Shown: positions 55,343 through 64,000 of the stretch, one piece after another | Position numbering within the stretch: the first letter of the stretch is position 1 | How the letters are laid out: each line of letters starts with the position of its first letter | Assembly (NCBI GenBank): GCA_014529385.2 | Contig: CM043944.1 | Coordinates: 174,224,240 to 174,288,239, forward strand | Direction: 5' to 3' | Origin: Adiantum capillus-veneris | Taxonomy: Eukaryota; Streptophyta; Polypodiopsida; Polypodiales; Pteridaceae | DNA length: 64,000 bases | Translations under genes and position numbers: made by a program | The notes under the pieces: generated by a model | What the model saw: only the letters and a program-made list of their open reading frames with translations | Databases searched by the model: none | Told to the model about the DNA's origin: nothing

Positions 55343-55971
55343 GAGTCTTATCTACTTGCTACGCGAGCTACGGAGCCGCCATTGGAGAAGCGACACCGCC
55401 ATTGTGTTAGCCACGGCAAGAGCTACGCACAGATACCAAGAGTGCGCGCTATCGGCTTCTATGTGTGGTAAGTTCCTACGAGCTTCGGTGTGAGTTTTCT
55501 TCCAACTCGTGTGTCGGAATTGAGCGTGCAGCATATCTATAGAACCACAACGAGTAGAGCTACACATTAGTACCATCAAGGTCAAGTTTCGATCACCTCT
55601 ATTTTTCGGCCTGTCTTCATACGCGTTTACCGCACGGAGTGGTTATAGGTTGATTTTGCAGTTCAAGTCTTTAGGGTGTTGTTCTTACCTAGTGTATAGA
55701 CTTCCCCTTGAGTTTGAGATCGATTCAATGATTCTAGATCTTGTTTCGTATAGCATTCGTTCGTAGTACAGATTTCAGTCACTTGCGTATTTTAGAACTT
55801 AGATTTGATTTCCTTAGTAGTGATTGTCATTAGAAGGTCGAGTAGGTGATTTGACACCCACCTAGTTGTTTCCATGCGCCTGCGGGTCAAGCTCCGTCCT
55901 CGTCTGACAAATTCTGTTGTTGGTTGAGTTCTCGCTATTTAGCTTCCGCTAGCGGCGTAACCGCCTTAACA
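55000..55971 (+). repeat. E7 3' LTR
   Basis: 972 bp, paired with 37,302-38,241. Longer mainly because of a GA microsatellite (55,287-55,340) that is short in the 5' LTR. The same TATA box is at 55,209-55,216 and the half-palindrome at about 55,617-55,626. Confidence 0.95.
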
Positions 55972-55976
55972 CCTCC
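55972..55976. repeat. E7 target-site duplication, right copy (CCTCC)
   Basis: Exact match to 37,297-37,301. Confidence 0.93.
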
Positions 55977-57450
55977 TTATCGAGTCTCACATGCTCAACA
56001 AGAGGAGATCATGAGGCAAGTACAAGAGCTGGTAGACAAAGGGATGGTGAGGCCTAGTTTCTCTCCCTTTTGTTCTCCAGTCCTTTTAGTGCAAAAGAAA
56101 GATGGTACATACCGTATGTGTGTGGACTATCGAGCACTAAACCATATCACTATCAAAAACAGATTTCCCGTACCTCGGGTAGAAGATCTGTTTGATAAGC
56201 TACAAGGCTCGACCTACTTGAGTAGGATTGACCTTAAGAGTGGCTATCATCAAATAAGGGTAGTGGATGAAGATATCTTAAAGACCGCGTTTCGCACAAC
56301 GTTTGGTCTTTATGAATATCTAGTCATGCCTTTTGGCTTGACTAATGCACCAGCTATGTTCAATCGTTTGATGGAGAAAATTTTTAGACCATACCGCAAA
56401 TTCACTAGAGTGTTCTTTGATGATATCATCATCTACTCCAAGTCTTTGGAGGAACATAAGCAACATCTCCAAGTGATTTTTCAAGCATTGAGGGAGAACA
56501 AGCTTTTTCTCAACCAAAAGAAAAGAGAATTCTTCTTTCAAGAGATTCAATACCTAGGTCATATTATCTCTAAAGATGGTATCCAAATGGATCCATCAAA
56601 GTTAGAGGTAATCAAAGCATGGCCTAACCCAAGAAATCTACATGAGCTAAGAAGCTTTGTTGGTATGTGCGCATACTATAGACGCTTCATAGCAAAATTC
56701 TCTCAAGTAGCAGGACCACTACACGACTTAACTAAGAAGAACGTTAAGTTTGTATGGACTGCTAAGGAGCAAAATGCTTTTGAAAAGCTCAAAGAAAAGC
56801 TTACTTCCCAACCAGTCCTCGTGCTTCCGGATCTCTCAAAGCTATTTGAGGTCCAATGTGATGCTTGTGGTGATTGCCTTGGAGCAGTTTTGCTTCAAAA
56901 AGGGCATGCCATAGCATATGAGATCCGAAGGCTCCATATTGATGAACGAGTCTTGGGCATTTATGAGAAAGAGCTTTTAGCTGTTCTACATGCCCTAGAC
57001 ACATGGAAGCACTACCTATTGGGAACTCAATTTATCCTACGAACCGACCACCAAAGTCTCAAGTATTTCATGACGCAAACCAAGCTTTCCGACAAACAAA
57101 TGAGGTGGGCGAATTTGCTTTCGCAATTTAATTTCCATATTGCTCACATAGCTGGTAAGCACAATCAAGTGGTCGATGCACTTTCACGACGACCCAAAGT
57201 TAATGCGGTGTCTATAGCTACTCACAATGATCTATCCTCTATGATAGATGAGTATGCTACTGACCCTGACTTTAGAGACATAATGTCAGCCCTTGCTTTG
57301 GGGAAGAAAGAGGAACCATTCACCTTGCAGGATGGTTATCTTCTCCACGGCAATAGGCTATGTGTTACCCATTCCCTTCGTGAGAAAGTTATGTATGAAT
57401 CCCATGCTCCTCCATATGAGGGGCATAGAGGTATTCAACCTACTCTCTGA
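55977..57450 (+). pseudogene. E6 reverse transcriptase and RNase H, second part of gag-pol
   Basis: The frame continues in phase from 37,301. RT words: MVRPSFSPFCSPVLLVQKKD, YRMCVDYRALN, LSRIDLKSGYHQIRV, YLVMPFGLTNAPAMF, catalytic VFFDDIIIYS (both Asp present), FLNQKKREFFFQEIQYLGHI, LRSFVGMCAYYRRF. RNase H: VQCDACGDCLGAVLLQ, YEKELLAVLHALDTWKHYL, LRTDHQSLKYF, GKHNQVVDALSRRP. The zinc module starts at ESHAPPYEGHRG. A TGA at 57,448-57,450 stops the frame where relatives have Arg, consistent with CGA to TGA by deamination. RT and RNase H otherwise look intact. E7 separates them from gag. Confidence 0.93.
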
Positions 57451-58686
57451 GGAGTAGAGATGTACTTCTATTGGCCTACCATGAAAGTGGACATACAAGA
57501 GTATGTTTCAAAATGTGTAGTATGCCAAAAGACCAAGTATGATAGAGGGAAGCAACCTGGATTACTCCAGCCATTGCCTATTCCAAATTCACCATGGGAG
57601 AGTATATCCATGAATTTCATCTTTGGATTACCCAAGTCTATCCATGGGAATACAAGAATATGGACAATAGTTGACAGGTTTAGCAAGCAATCACATTTTA
57701 TTCTTGTCAAAAAGACTATTAAGGCACATCAAATGGCAACTCTCTTCATATCTCAGATTTTCAAGCACCATGGATTACCCACATTCATCGTGTCAGATAG
57801 AGATCCTAGAATGACCAGTAATTTCTGGAAAGGTCTCTCTAAAAATCTAGGAACAAGATTGAATTTCTCTTCGGCCTATCATCCACAAACGGATGGCCAA
57901 AGTGAGATATCCAATCTCACGAATCTACTCAAGACTTATGTTACCGAAGTAGATCAACGCTCACAATGGGAAAAGTACTTACCTCTTGTAGAGTATGCCT
58001 ACAATAATACTGTACATACTTCTACGGGAAAAGCACCTTTTGAGATCATTGAGGGAAAACCTAAAAGTCCCTTGCTACTCAAAGTACATGGGAAGATCTT
58101 CGCCGCCGATGAGTATAGCCATGACCTACAAGAATCTTTTCAAAAGATTAAGGAAGCTATATCCATCTCTCAACAAAGGCAAAAAGCTATTGCTGATAAG
58201 CACAGAAGAGCCTTAATGTTCAAAGAAAATGATTGGGTCTTACTCAAGTTTCCTAAGGCTCGATTAAGGCAAACGAGGGGCAAAAATCCTACGGGCCATC
58301 AAAAGTATTATGCTAAACTAGCAAAAAGATACTATGGTCCTTTCCAAAACTTGAAGCCCATCAATGAGATGGCTTATCAACTCAAGTTGCCCAACCATTG
58401 GCTCATACACAATGCCTTTCATGTAAGCCTACTTAAGCCCTACAAAGGAGAGCCACCAACTGAACCAATTATTGAAGACCCTCCCGAAGTTGAAGACCAA
58501 GAAGAGGTGCTACAACCCGAAGCTGTTCTTCGGCATGAAGACAAGGTACTACGACATGGTAAGATTATCCGACGGTATCTTATTAAGTTCAAAAATTATC
58601 CTTTTGAAGATGCTAGATGGATGCAAGGAATACATCTTAAGGATAGTATGAACCTTGTCAATGCTTACAATGCTACATTAGAGTAA
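57451..58686 (+). pseudogene. E6 integrase with C-terminal chromodomain
   Basis: Same frame as RT, after the TGA. The zinc module ends in CVVCQKTK. In the core, the first catalytic Asp is Asn (SISMNFIFGLPKS, where chromoviruses have MDFI); the second, IVSDRDPRMTSNFW, and the Glu, HPQTDGQSEISN, are present. The C-terminal part has the GPF-like YYGPFQNLKPINEMAYQLKLP and HNAFHVSLLKPY. A chromodomain follows at about residues 350-400 (VLRHGKIIRRYLIKFKNYPFEDARWM), which in this group directs insertion to heterochromatin by binding methylated histone H3. The Asp-to-Asn change would inactivate strand transfer. Confidence 0.92.
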
Positions 58687-59053
58687 CCAAATGTACAAAT
58701 GTACAAATTTCTTTTAAATGACTCATGTTTTTGTCTTATAAGACTAGTCCTCTTTTTAATTGTGCAAAAATTTAACTAGTATGCATGCTTAGAATCATGT
58801 TTGTGATGACGACGTCTCTCAAACACCAAGTAGAATTTGTCACTCTACTTTGGGAGAATGAAATGGACTAAAGAGCAGACATGCTTGCGGCAGCTATGTC
58901 TCCCAAGCACCAAATGGATTAGTCATCCATCTTGGAAAGATGTCGTAGGGTAAAAAGGGATCCTCTACCCGCTAAGTAAAATTGACTAATGACTAAGGCT
59001 TTCTCTCTTCTACCTCATAGTCGAGGACGACTCTGATTTCAAGAGAGAGGTAA
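58687..59053 (+). other. E6 3' untranslated region and purine tract
   Basis: Non-coding stretch of about 370 bp between the integrase stop and the 3' LTR. Three phrases built on CTCAAACACCAAGTAGA or CCAAGCACCAAATGGA recur loosely. It ends in TTTCAAGAGAGAGGTAA at the LTR boundary, the likely polypurine tract. Confidence 0.6.
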
Positions 59054-60854
59054 TGTCATAAAATCTAATATCTAATATCTAACCAACCCAAATGATTTTC
59101 TCAAATTGATCACTTAATGTGGGAGAATAAACGGAAACAAGGGTTAAGATATAGACATGTGCTTATAGATCTATCTCAACACGGGGCCGATGGTAAAGGG
59201 GCCCAAATGAGAGATGGTCTATCAAAGAGCAAGGCTAACAAATGGAGCATAAGACCTTAGGGTTAGCTTCATTGAATACCTCCAATAATGTGTGTAAAAG
59301 GCCTTTGACCTTAGGTAAGCTAGGGCTGAGCTTGAGGCGCCGGAACCCGACCCAGCTCGAGGTGCTTGTCCTGCTTGTCATGCTTGATGACTAAGGTTCT
59401 TGAGGTGCTTGATGATTGAGGTGCTTGAGATGCTTGAGGTGCTTAATTATTGAGATGCTTGAGGTGCTTGACATGCTTGAGATGTTAGGGTTGCACTTGA
59501 GGTGAGAACCCAGCCCAAGCTTAAAGTGCTTATGAGCCAAGCTTGTGGTGGGAATTGGGCCTATGCATGAGGGGCTTGAGGTGTCAAAAAGTCAAAGATT
59601 CAATCCCTAAAAGGAGGGGGTGAGCCCTACATGAAGGGGGATGAGAGAGAACACCCACACACTCACACAAGGCATGCATGGTACAAAGAAAGCAAAAGGG
59701 ACACTTGTCAAGTTCCTCCTCATGTTGCCCTCATGGTGTGCCTGAAGCCTATTGGTTGGCCACCCAAGGGGTCCAATAATAATTTAGGAGATTTAATTAA
59801 TTGATTTAGCATTTATCTAGCCTCTCTCTCAAAGGGGAAATGGGGACACTTGTTGTCTCAAGGCTACCCTTACTGCTTGTAATGCCTCTTGCTTGTGATT
59901 GGCTAGGCCTGGAGGGGTCCAATGAGCTTCAAGCATGAGATACAAGGGGGGGTCGACCCAAGCAAGCTAGGGGGTATACTCACCCACATACACTCACAAA
60001 CACTCTCATTGTGTGCTATGCAAAGTGGAAGAGCTCTCTCTCCTTCTCCAAGCAAGTAGAGGTTGAGAGCCTACACCAACACTCTTGGATATGGAGTGCA
60101 AATCCAACCAAGAGCCATGCTTCAATGCTTAAGCTTTCCATCTCCTTCTTCTTCATTACTATGCTATTATGTATGCCAGCAACAAGAGTTATGATAAGTG
60201 AGGAACTAATTCTTTCTCCTAGGAAATGTTTCTTCTTCCTCTTCCCTACCCTCATTCCCTGCTAGCTCTCTCCACCTTCGAAGGTGTTTGAGGTCTTGGG
60301 ACCGAGGCTTGGGACTGTTGCCATCTCCTTCTTCTTCATTACTATTCTATTATGTATGCTAGCAACAAGAGTTATGATAAGTGAGGAACTAATTCTTTCT
60401 CCTACAAAATGTTTCTTCTTCCTCTTCCCTACCCTCATTCCCTGCTAGCTCTCTCCACCTTCGAAGGTGTTTGAGGTATTGGGACTGAGGCTTGGGATAG
60501 TTAAAGCTTTCTTCAAGTTTATGTTAGGTTTGTGATGCATGAAGCTTTTCATCTTCACCTAGGTCACAAGGAACACAAATATTGTATTGTAACAAGTCTC
60601 TCTTAATGGGAGAAATCATAATACAAATGCCTATTGGAGGGGGGACCGGCTCCACATAAATCCGGTCCTCAACTGTTGTCATGTGCTCTAAATTCTCTCT
60701 CTTGAAAAAGTATTGTTCATGCCAAGTTAACTAATTGCTATGATTATGTTGCTATCTTCAACTATGTTCATCCGCTATGCTCACAAAGTCATTTCTCATA
60801 AGTACTTTCATTAATTTCCGCTACTCTCAAGTTAAATAGGCCAATTCCATTACA
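59054..60854 (+). repeat. E6 3' LTR
   Basis: 1,801 bp, paired with 33,197-34,821. It is longer because of a 183-bp tandem duplication (60,138-60,320 repeated from 60,321) and has a 7-bp deletion near 59,104 and a 10-bp deletion near 60,560 relative to the 5' LTR. Few other differences. Confidence 0.93.
60138..60503. repeat. 183-bp tandem duplication within the E6 3' LTR
   Basis: The block starting CCATCTCCTTCTTCTTCATT at 60,138 is repeated from 60,321 with few changes. Absent from the 5' LTR, so it arose after insertion or was lost from the other copy. Confidence 0.9.
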
Positions 60855-60859
60855 CATAC
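60855..60859. repeat. E6 target-site duplication, right copy (CATAC)
   Basis: Exact match to 33,192-33,196. Confidence 0.92.
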
Positions 60860-61760
60860 TAATCCATTCCTTGTTACCAAGGAGCCCGTTGAGAAAGTTT
60901 CACTTATTTTTTGATCAAGCGAGACCCTTTTTCTTTCTATACCACTGCAATCCCGCTTCACAATGGTATTTGGCCAAAATCCATCATTTCCCTATGATCA
61001 TGAAACTCTTTGCTCACCTTTGGTAGAGGATGATCTCTAAGGTTGTCACAATTTCTTTCATGGTTTACACAAATTGTGAGAAATTGAACAGCACGTTTAC
61101 CATCTTTGCTTCGTATCTTGGCATAAGCTGAACCATCATCCATTACCTTTCTTTCCATTCAAACTCCCACAATGTAGGGCTGTCCAAGGATAAGATGAGA
61201 TGAAGATGTGTCATGTATAAAGAAGTTTTGTTCGACCTTTACATCAGCTATTGTCACCTTTACACTTGGACATGCTGCATACAATTCAGCTGATGAATTG
61301 TTTGTCACTCTAACCATCCAACCATGTTCTATGTCCATTGGCCATTTGCATGTGTTGTAAGACTTTTTGACATTATATTTATTTCAGAACCATGGTCAAT
61401 TAAGGAAAAAAATGGTTCTTCAAGATCACCTACCTTGATCAATGTCTCTATAGTAGCCCGTGCCAAATGGCTTTTAGAATAGTGGATACTAGCAATACTT
61501 TGAGACTCTTCCCCATCATCCACAAATTTTACTTGCATTATATTCCAAGAAGACTGATAGCTTCCCACCACATCTTCATTATCTTCTTTAGCACGCACTT
61601 GTACTCCTTGTGTCTTCATAGTATCGCCTTCATCTTGTGGGCGAATAGACTCTCCAAGTGTTTTCTTCTTTCTCTTGATGATGTCGATAATTTGTTCAGG
61701 GAATTCATGCTTGGCTATGCCAAGCACCTCACCCAAATTAAACTCAACCTTTCTATTCAA
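60860..61760 (-). pseudogene. E4 retropepsin region
   Basis: Minus-strand frames give a Lys/Glu-rich segment (61,760-61,560), then SIHYSKSHLARATIETLIKV and the active-site loop SLIDHGSEINIMSKSL, followed after a frame break by VMDDGSAYAKIRSKDGKRAVQFLTICVNHERN (61,150-61,060). The D-H-G loop is a variant of D-S-G or D-T-G known from a distinct set of plant Ty3 elements, so it may be natural. The reading continues to the E6 junction at 60,855 and resumes at 33,191. The protease would process the E4 polyprotein. Several stops are present. Confidence 0.7.
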
Positions 61761-62474
61761 AATCCTCTCCTCTAGTAACTTTCTTTAAGTCTGTAGCAAG
61801 GTCAATGTCAGATTGTAGTTTGTAAGCTGGTCCTTTTGGCTTACCTTTTGTTGGCTCCTTTTTCTTTACTGTTGTAAATTCTCCATGGTTACTTATGGTG
61901 AAGGTGCCTCTTGTATTGGTGGTGCTCGTAAAGGTGTTGCATCATTCCTCCCTCCACTTCTTGTAGCTCTTTTTAAAGGCCTTTCATCACCATTTTCACA
62001 CCTACGCTTGTCTTCTACAATGGCTTCATGGATTTGACAGTTTGTAATGTAGGCATGGACAGACATTGAATCCACTGGATCACTCCACCCTGTTTCTAGA
62101 TGTATGCAATCACCTGGTTCCTGTAGAATCTCTTTTGTAAGCTTTTCCTTTTTAGCTAATTCCATGACATTTGACCAAAGTCAGCCATGATGATCACTCA
62201 CCTCTTCATCACTAAGATGCTCAATTTTTACTCCATAAGTAGATGCTTCAACTCAAGAGGTGGCATGGTTAGTTGCCATATCTTCAATTAAGGTTTGCAT
62301 TCCCCCTTTCCCAAAGTTAGTTCTCAAGGGTAGACGTGTCTCTCTTAAGTGGATTTTACCATCCTTAAAAAAGAAAACATCTTTTGTCAAAGCCATTAGG
62401 AAATTTCGGAGGTCATTTGGAGGGCCTTCTAAGAGAATGTATTTTTTGCACTCTCTCTCTAGAAAAAATGGCAA
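61761..62474 (-). pseudogene. E4 N-terminal region upstream of retropepsin
   Basis: Two minus-strand open pieces, 62,474-62,253 (PFFLERECKKYILLEGPPNDL, KDVFFFKDGKIHLRET) and 62,165-61,893 (ETGWSDPVDSMSVHAYI, ENGDERPLKRATRSGGR), lie immediately upstream of the protease. They should be Gag or a Gag-protease linker by position, but I do not recognise a capsid or a zinc knuckle. The element ends or is truncated near 62,475, without an LTR. Confidence 0.45.
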
Positions 62475-62593
62475 ATAAAAGAGCTGGGTCTTTCATAGTA
62501 AAAGTTCAAAAAGTGTACTTTAAGTAGATTCCTTACTCTTCTGAACATTCGTTCGTAGTGATTGAGGGATAATCCTCTTTTCAGTTGCATTGA

Positions 62594-64000
62594 ATGAACC
62601 TCCTCAATATGGAGGGAATGAGGCTAACATGGAGGGACGAATCCGCAGCCGCTATTCACTTTCCATTAAACCTGCACATTTGGCTAATGGCGCACTCCTC
62701 AAATGGCACAAATGTTACCCAGAAACGAGCCAAATATCACCTTCACATTGATTTGGACAATGAGTACCAACCATTGATTAAGCGCAGGATAGATTTGGAC
62801 AATAAAATCCAAACTTCTACCATCAGCCTCAAGTGTTTGGAAAGAGAGGCTTCAGCTTAACGAGGCACAGGGAGACTATCTTGGACAGCCCTTTCATATT
62901 AAAGCGACTTACAGTGGACATGGAGCAAACATGGCATATGATGAGTTCAACAATATTTTTATGGACCTGCGGATATTACAGAAGAGAATGGTGGAGTTTT
63001 ACAACATCATATTTGAAGAGTCACGTGGGGTATTACATTTTGTGTTAAAACTGGATGAGTGTGAGCTTGTTAAAGAGAAAAAGCTAGAGCGTGTTACTAT
63101 TACTTTAATGAATAGAGCCCTCTCAAAGTGTCCCAGTGATGATCCTTTATATTTTAGTGTTCAATCAGAATCTAACATATGGTGGCTTGGTGCGTTTGAG
63201 GTAAGCGAGATTCTCAAGTAAGCTCAAATGATCAGATCTACTTAAGTCTCATTTATTTTGTGTTGCAGGTAAAGAAAGAAGATCATGAGATTCTATATTG
63301 GGTGTTCCATCGAACTAATATTCCAGAGGTGATTGATCGACAGACTAACCAGGGAGAGGTACTACGTCTAGATGGAAGGGGAGACTTTCAAGTTCAGTGG
63401 CATCTTGCAGGTGACCTTAAAACATTAAAGTGCATGTATAATTGTGGAATGGGTGCAATGGCAAAGTCACCGTGTTTGTTCTACATGGAGCCTGCAAAGG
63501 TCATGGACCCAAAGTGGTGGAGAAAAGCTCCAACACGTCACATTGAGGATCCTGCTTTTCGACCGGTTTTGAAAATACCACTTGTGAATGTCCACATTTG
63601 TACAATGCATGCCCTTTGTAGAATTGTGGAGAAATTGGTCTACTTATACATCGGGTTTGCTTGGAAGATTAAGAACTCCGCAGAACGACAAGTAGCCCTG
63701 CAGTGCTTAGAAATGGTACTGTCGGATATGGGGCTTCATGGTGGCAATGTGAAAATCCAGCGGGATGAAAAGAGATCAACTGCTGAGAAGGATGTCCCAT
63801 GCAAACCATCCATCGGTGGGGTGAAGGCACGGAGGTTTTTATCTAAGCCCCAAGGTACAAGAGATCCAAAGCTAACAAAACATGAAAAAATATATAACAC
63901 ATCTTATGTTAGCAAGGTAGAGTATCAGAGTTGGAAAAAGCTACATATTGCAATCAAAGACCACGAACCAACTACTCGTAACGCGAAGGCTGAGGTTTGG
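62594..64000 (+). CDS. Uncharacterised DDE transposase-like gene with one intron, partial
   Basis: Three pieces. A frame at 62,594-62,840 ends in RRIDLDNKIQ and appears to continue, after a one-base shift near 62,842, in another frame (VWKERLQLNEAQGDYLG) to 63,200. A phase-0 intron (63,201-63,268, GT...AG) leads to exon 2 (63,269-64,000), 244 codons with no stop, running off the window. Conserved-looking words: VLHFVLKLDECELV, RVTITLMNRAL, SNIWWLGAFE, WHLAGDLKTLKCMYN, SPCLFYMEPAK, VHICTMHALCRIVEKL, KPSIGGVKARRFL. Asp in LDEC and Asp in AGDLK, each at a strand end, followed by Cys and His clusters, resemble the first two acids of DDE transposases with a zinc insert. This is an inference; it could be a host gene of unknown family. 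The one-base shift means exon 1 may be damaged or misjudged. Confidence 0.55.
63201..63268 (+). other. Spliceosomal intron, 68 bp
   Basis: Donor GAG|GTAAGC and acceptor TTGTGTTGCAG|GTAAAG. Joining them keeps phase and removes an in-frame TAA at 63,219-63,221. The T-rich tract before the acceptor and CTTAAGT-like words are consistent with a plant intron, though 68 bp is short. Confidence 0.7.

Larger units (their letters stand above)
37302..55971 (+). mobile_element. E7: 18.7 kb Ty3/gypsy (Tat/Athila-like) element with extra domains
   Basis: LTRs of 940 and 972 bp, TG...CA ends, exact CCTCC duplication, tRNA-Asp-type PBS and a perfect purine tract before the 3' LTR. Order: leader palindromes, gag, zinc knuckles, retropepsin 1, RT-RNase H, tandem HHCC modules, integrase, retropepsin 2 with repeat tail, spacer palindromes, coiled-coil ORF, second ORF. 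Length and extra 3' ORFs fit the Tat/Athila group, but a second retropepsin and a second HHCC module are not part of the standard plan as I know it. LTRs differ by roughly 20-25 substitutions by eye plus a GA expansion. Several frame breaks make this copy non-autonomous. Confidence 0.95.
33197..60854 (+). mobile_element. E6: Ty3/gypsy chromovirus, split by E7
   Basis: Direct LTRs of 1,625 and 1,801 bp, TG...CA ends, exact CATAC duplication, tRNA-Met-type PBS, gag-protease-RT-RNase H-integrase-chromodomain order. Without E7 and one target copy it is 8,983 bp long, normal for a plant chromovirus. The gag-pol reading frame is one frame on both sides of E7, interrupted by one stop (57,448) and carrying one catalytic change in integrase. 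The LTRs differ by few substitutions plus a 183-bp duplication, so the insertion is fairly recent. It is inserted in E4. Confidence 0.95.
26199..62474 (-). mobile_element. E4: decayed Ty3/gypsy element, minus strand, cut by E5 and E6
   Basis: Minus-strand pieces fall in canonical order from right to left: N-terminal segment and retropepsin (62,474-60,855), RT (33,191-31,737), RNase H and linker (31,740-30,981), integrase (28,294-27,135), purine tract (27,091-27,077). The gaps are exactly filled by E6 (33,197-60,854) and E5 (28,300-30,975), whose target duplications flank the joins. Without the insertions E4 spans roughly 5.9 kb plus an LTR. It is frame-broken and catalytically damaged. No 5' LTR is visible on the right. 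Confidence 0.8.

Overview
The window is eukaryotic nuclear DNA from a land plant with a large genome dominated by retrotransposons. The evidence is stacked Ty3/gypsy LTR retrotransposons of plant type (a chromovirus with a C-terminal chromodomain and Tat/Athila-like elements primed by a tRNA-Asp-like site), long gene-poor AT-rich stretches, CA/GA microsatellites, and a GT-AG intron in the only plausible non-LTR gene. I cannot name the species; a fern or gymnosperm is my guess, not a reading. All alignments and counts here were done by eye.

Layout. E1 (about 1-3,985, plus) is a decayed Ty3 element with gag, protease and RT remnants, and has a minus-strand gag scrap inside it. E2 (about 5,960-26,198, minus) is a decayed relative of E7; it keeps a double zinc knuckle, a protease and a W-I-P-K repeat tail but has no capsid, RT or integrase. 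E3 (12,242-25,157, minus; target duplication CTTAA) is a 12.9 kb LTR element with no recognisable coding, inserted in the E2 leader. E4 (about 26,199-62,474, minus) is a decayed Ty3 element cut by two insertions: E5 (28,300-30,975), a short non-autonomous element with one zinc-knuckle-like frame, and E6 (33,197-60,854; target duplication CATAC), a nearly intact chromovirus. E6 is itself split inside its RT by E7 (37,302-55,971; target duplication CCTCC). At the right edge (62,594-64,000, plus) is an open gene with one intron that runs off the window and looks like a DDE-type transposase.

E7 is the most unusual object. It is an 18.7 kb Ty3/gypsy element with the order LTR, PBS, leader with palindromes, gag, zinc knuckles, retropepsin 1, RT-RNase H, two tandem HHCC zinc modules, integrase, retropepsin 2 with a W-[IV]-P-K repeat tail, internal polypurine tract, 2.8 kb spacer with more palindromes, a coiled-coil ORF and a second ORF, PPT, LTR. 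A 24-bp palindrome recurs three times in its leader and five times in its 3' spacer, and eight or nine times in the leader of E2. The gaps are strikingly constrained, near 284 bp or near 126 bp.

How the parts relate. The order of insertion follows from the nesting: E4 before E5 and E6, E6 before E7, and E2 before E3. E2 and E7 share the palindrome, the protease, the zinc knuckles, the W-I-P-K tail and the purine tract, so they are one lineage. E2 would have depended on an E7-like autonomous partner. None of the elements looks fully intact now: stops, frame breaks or lost catalytic residues are visible in every coding one.
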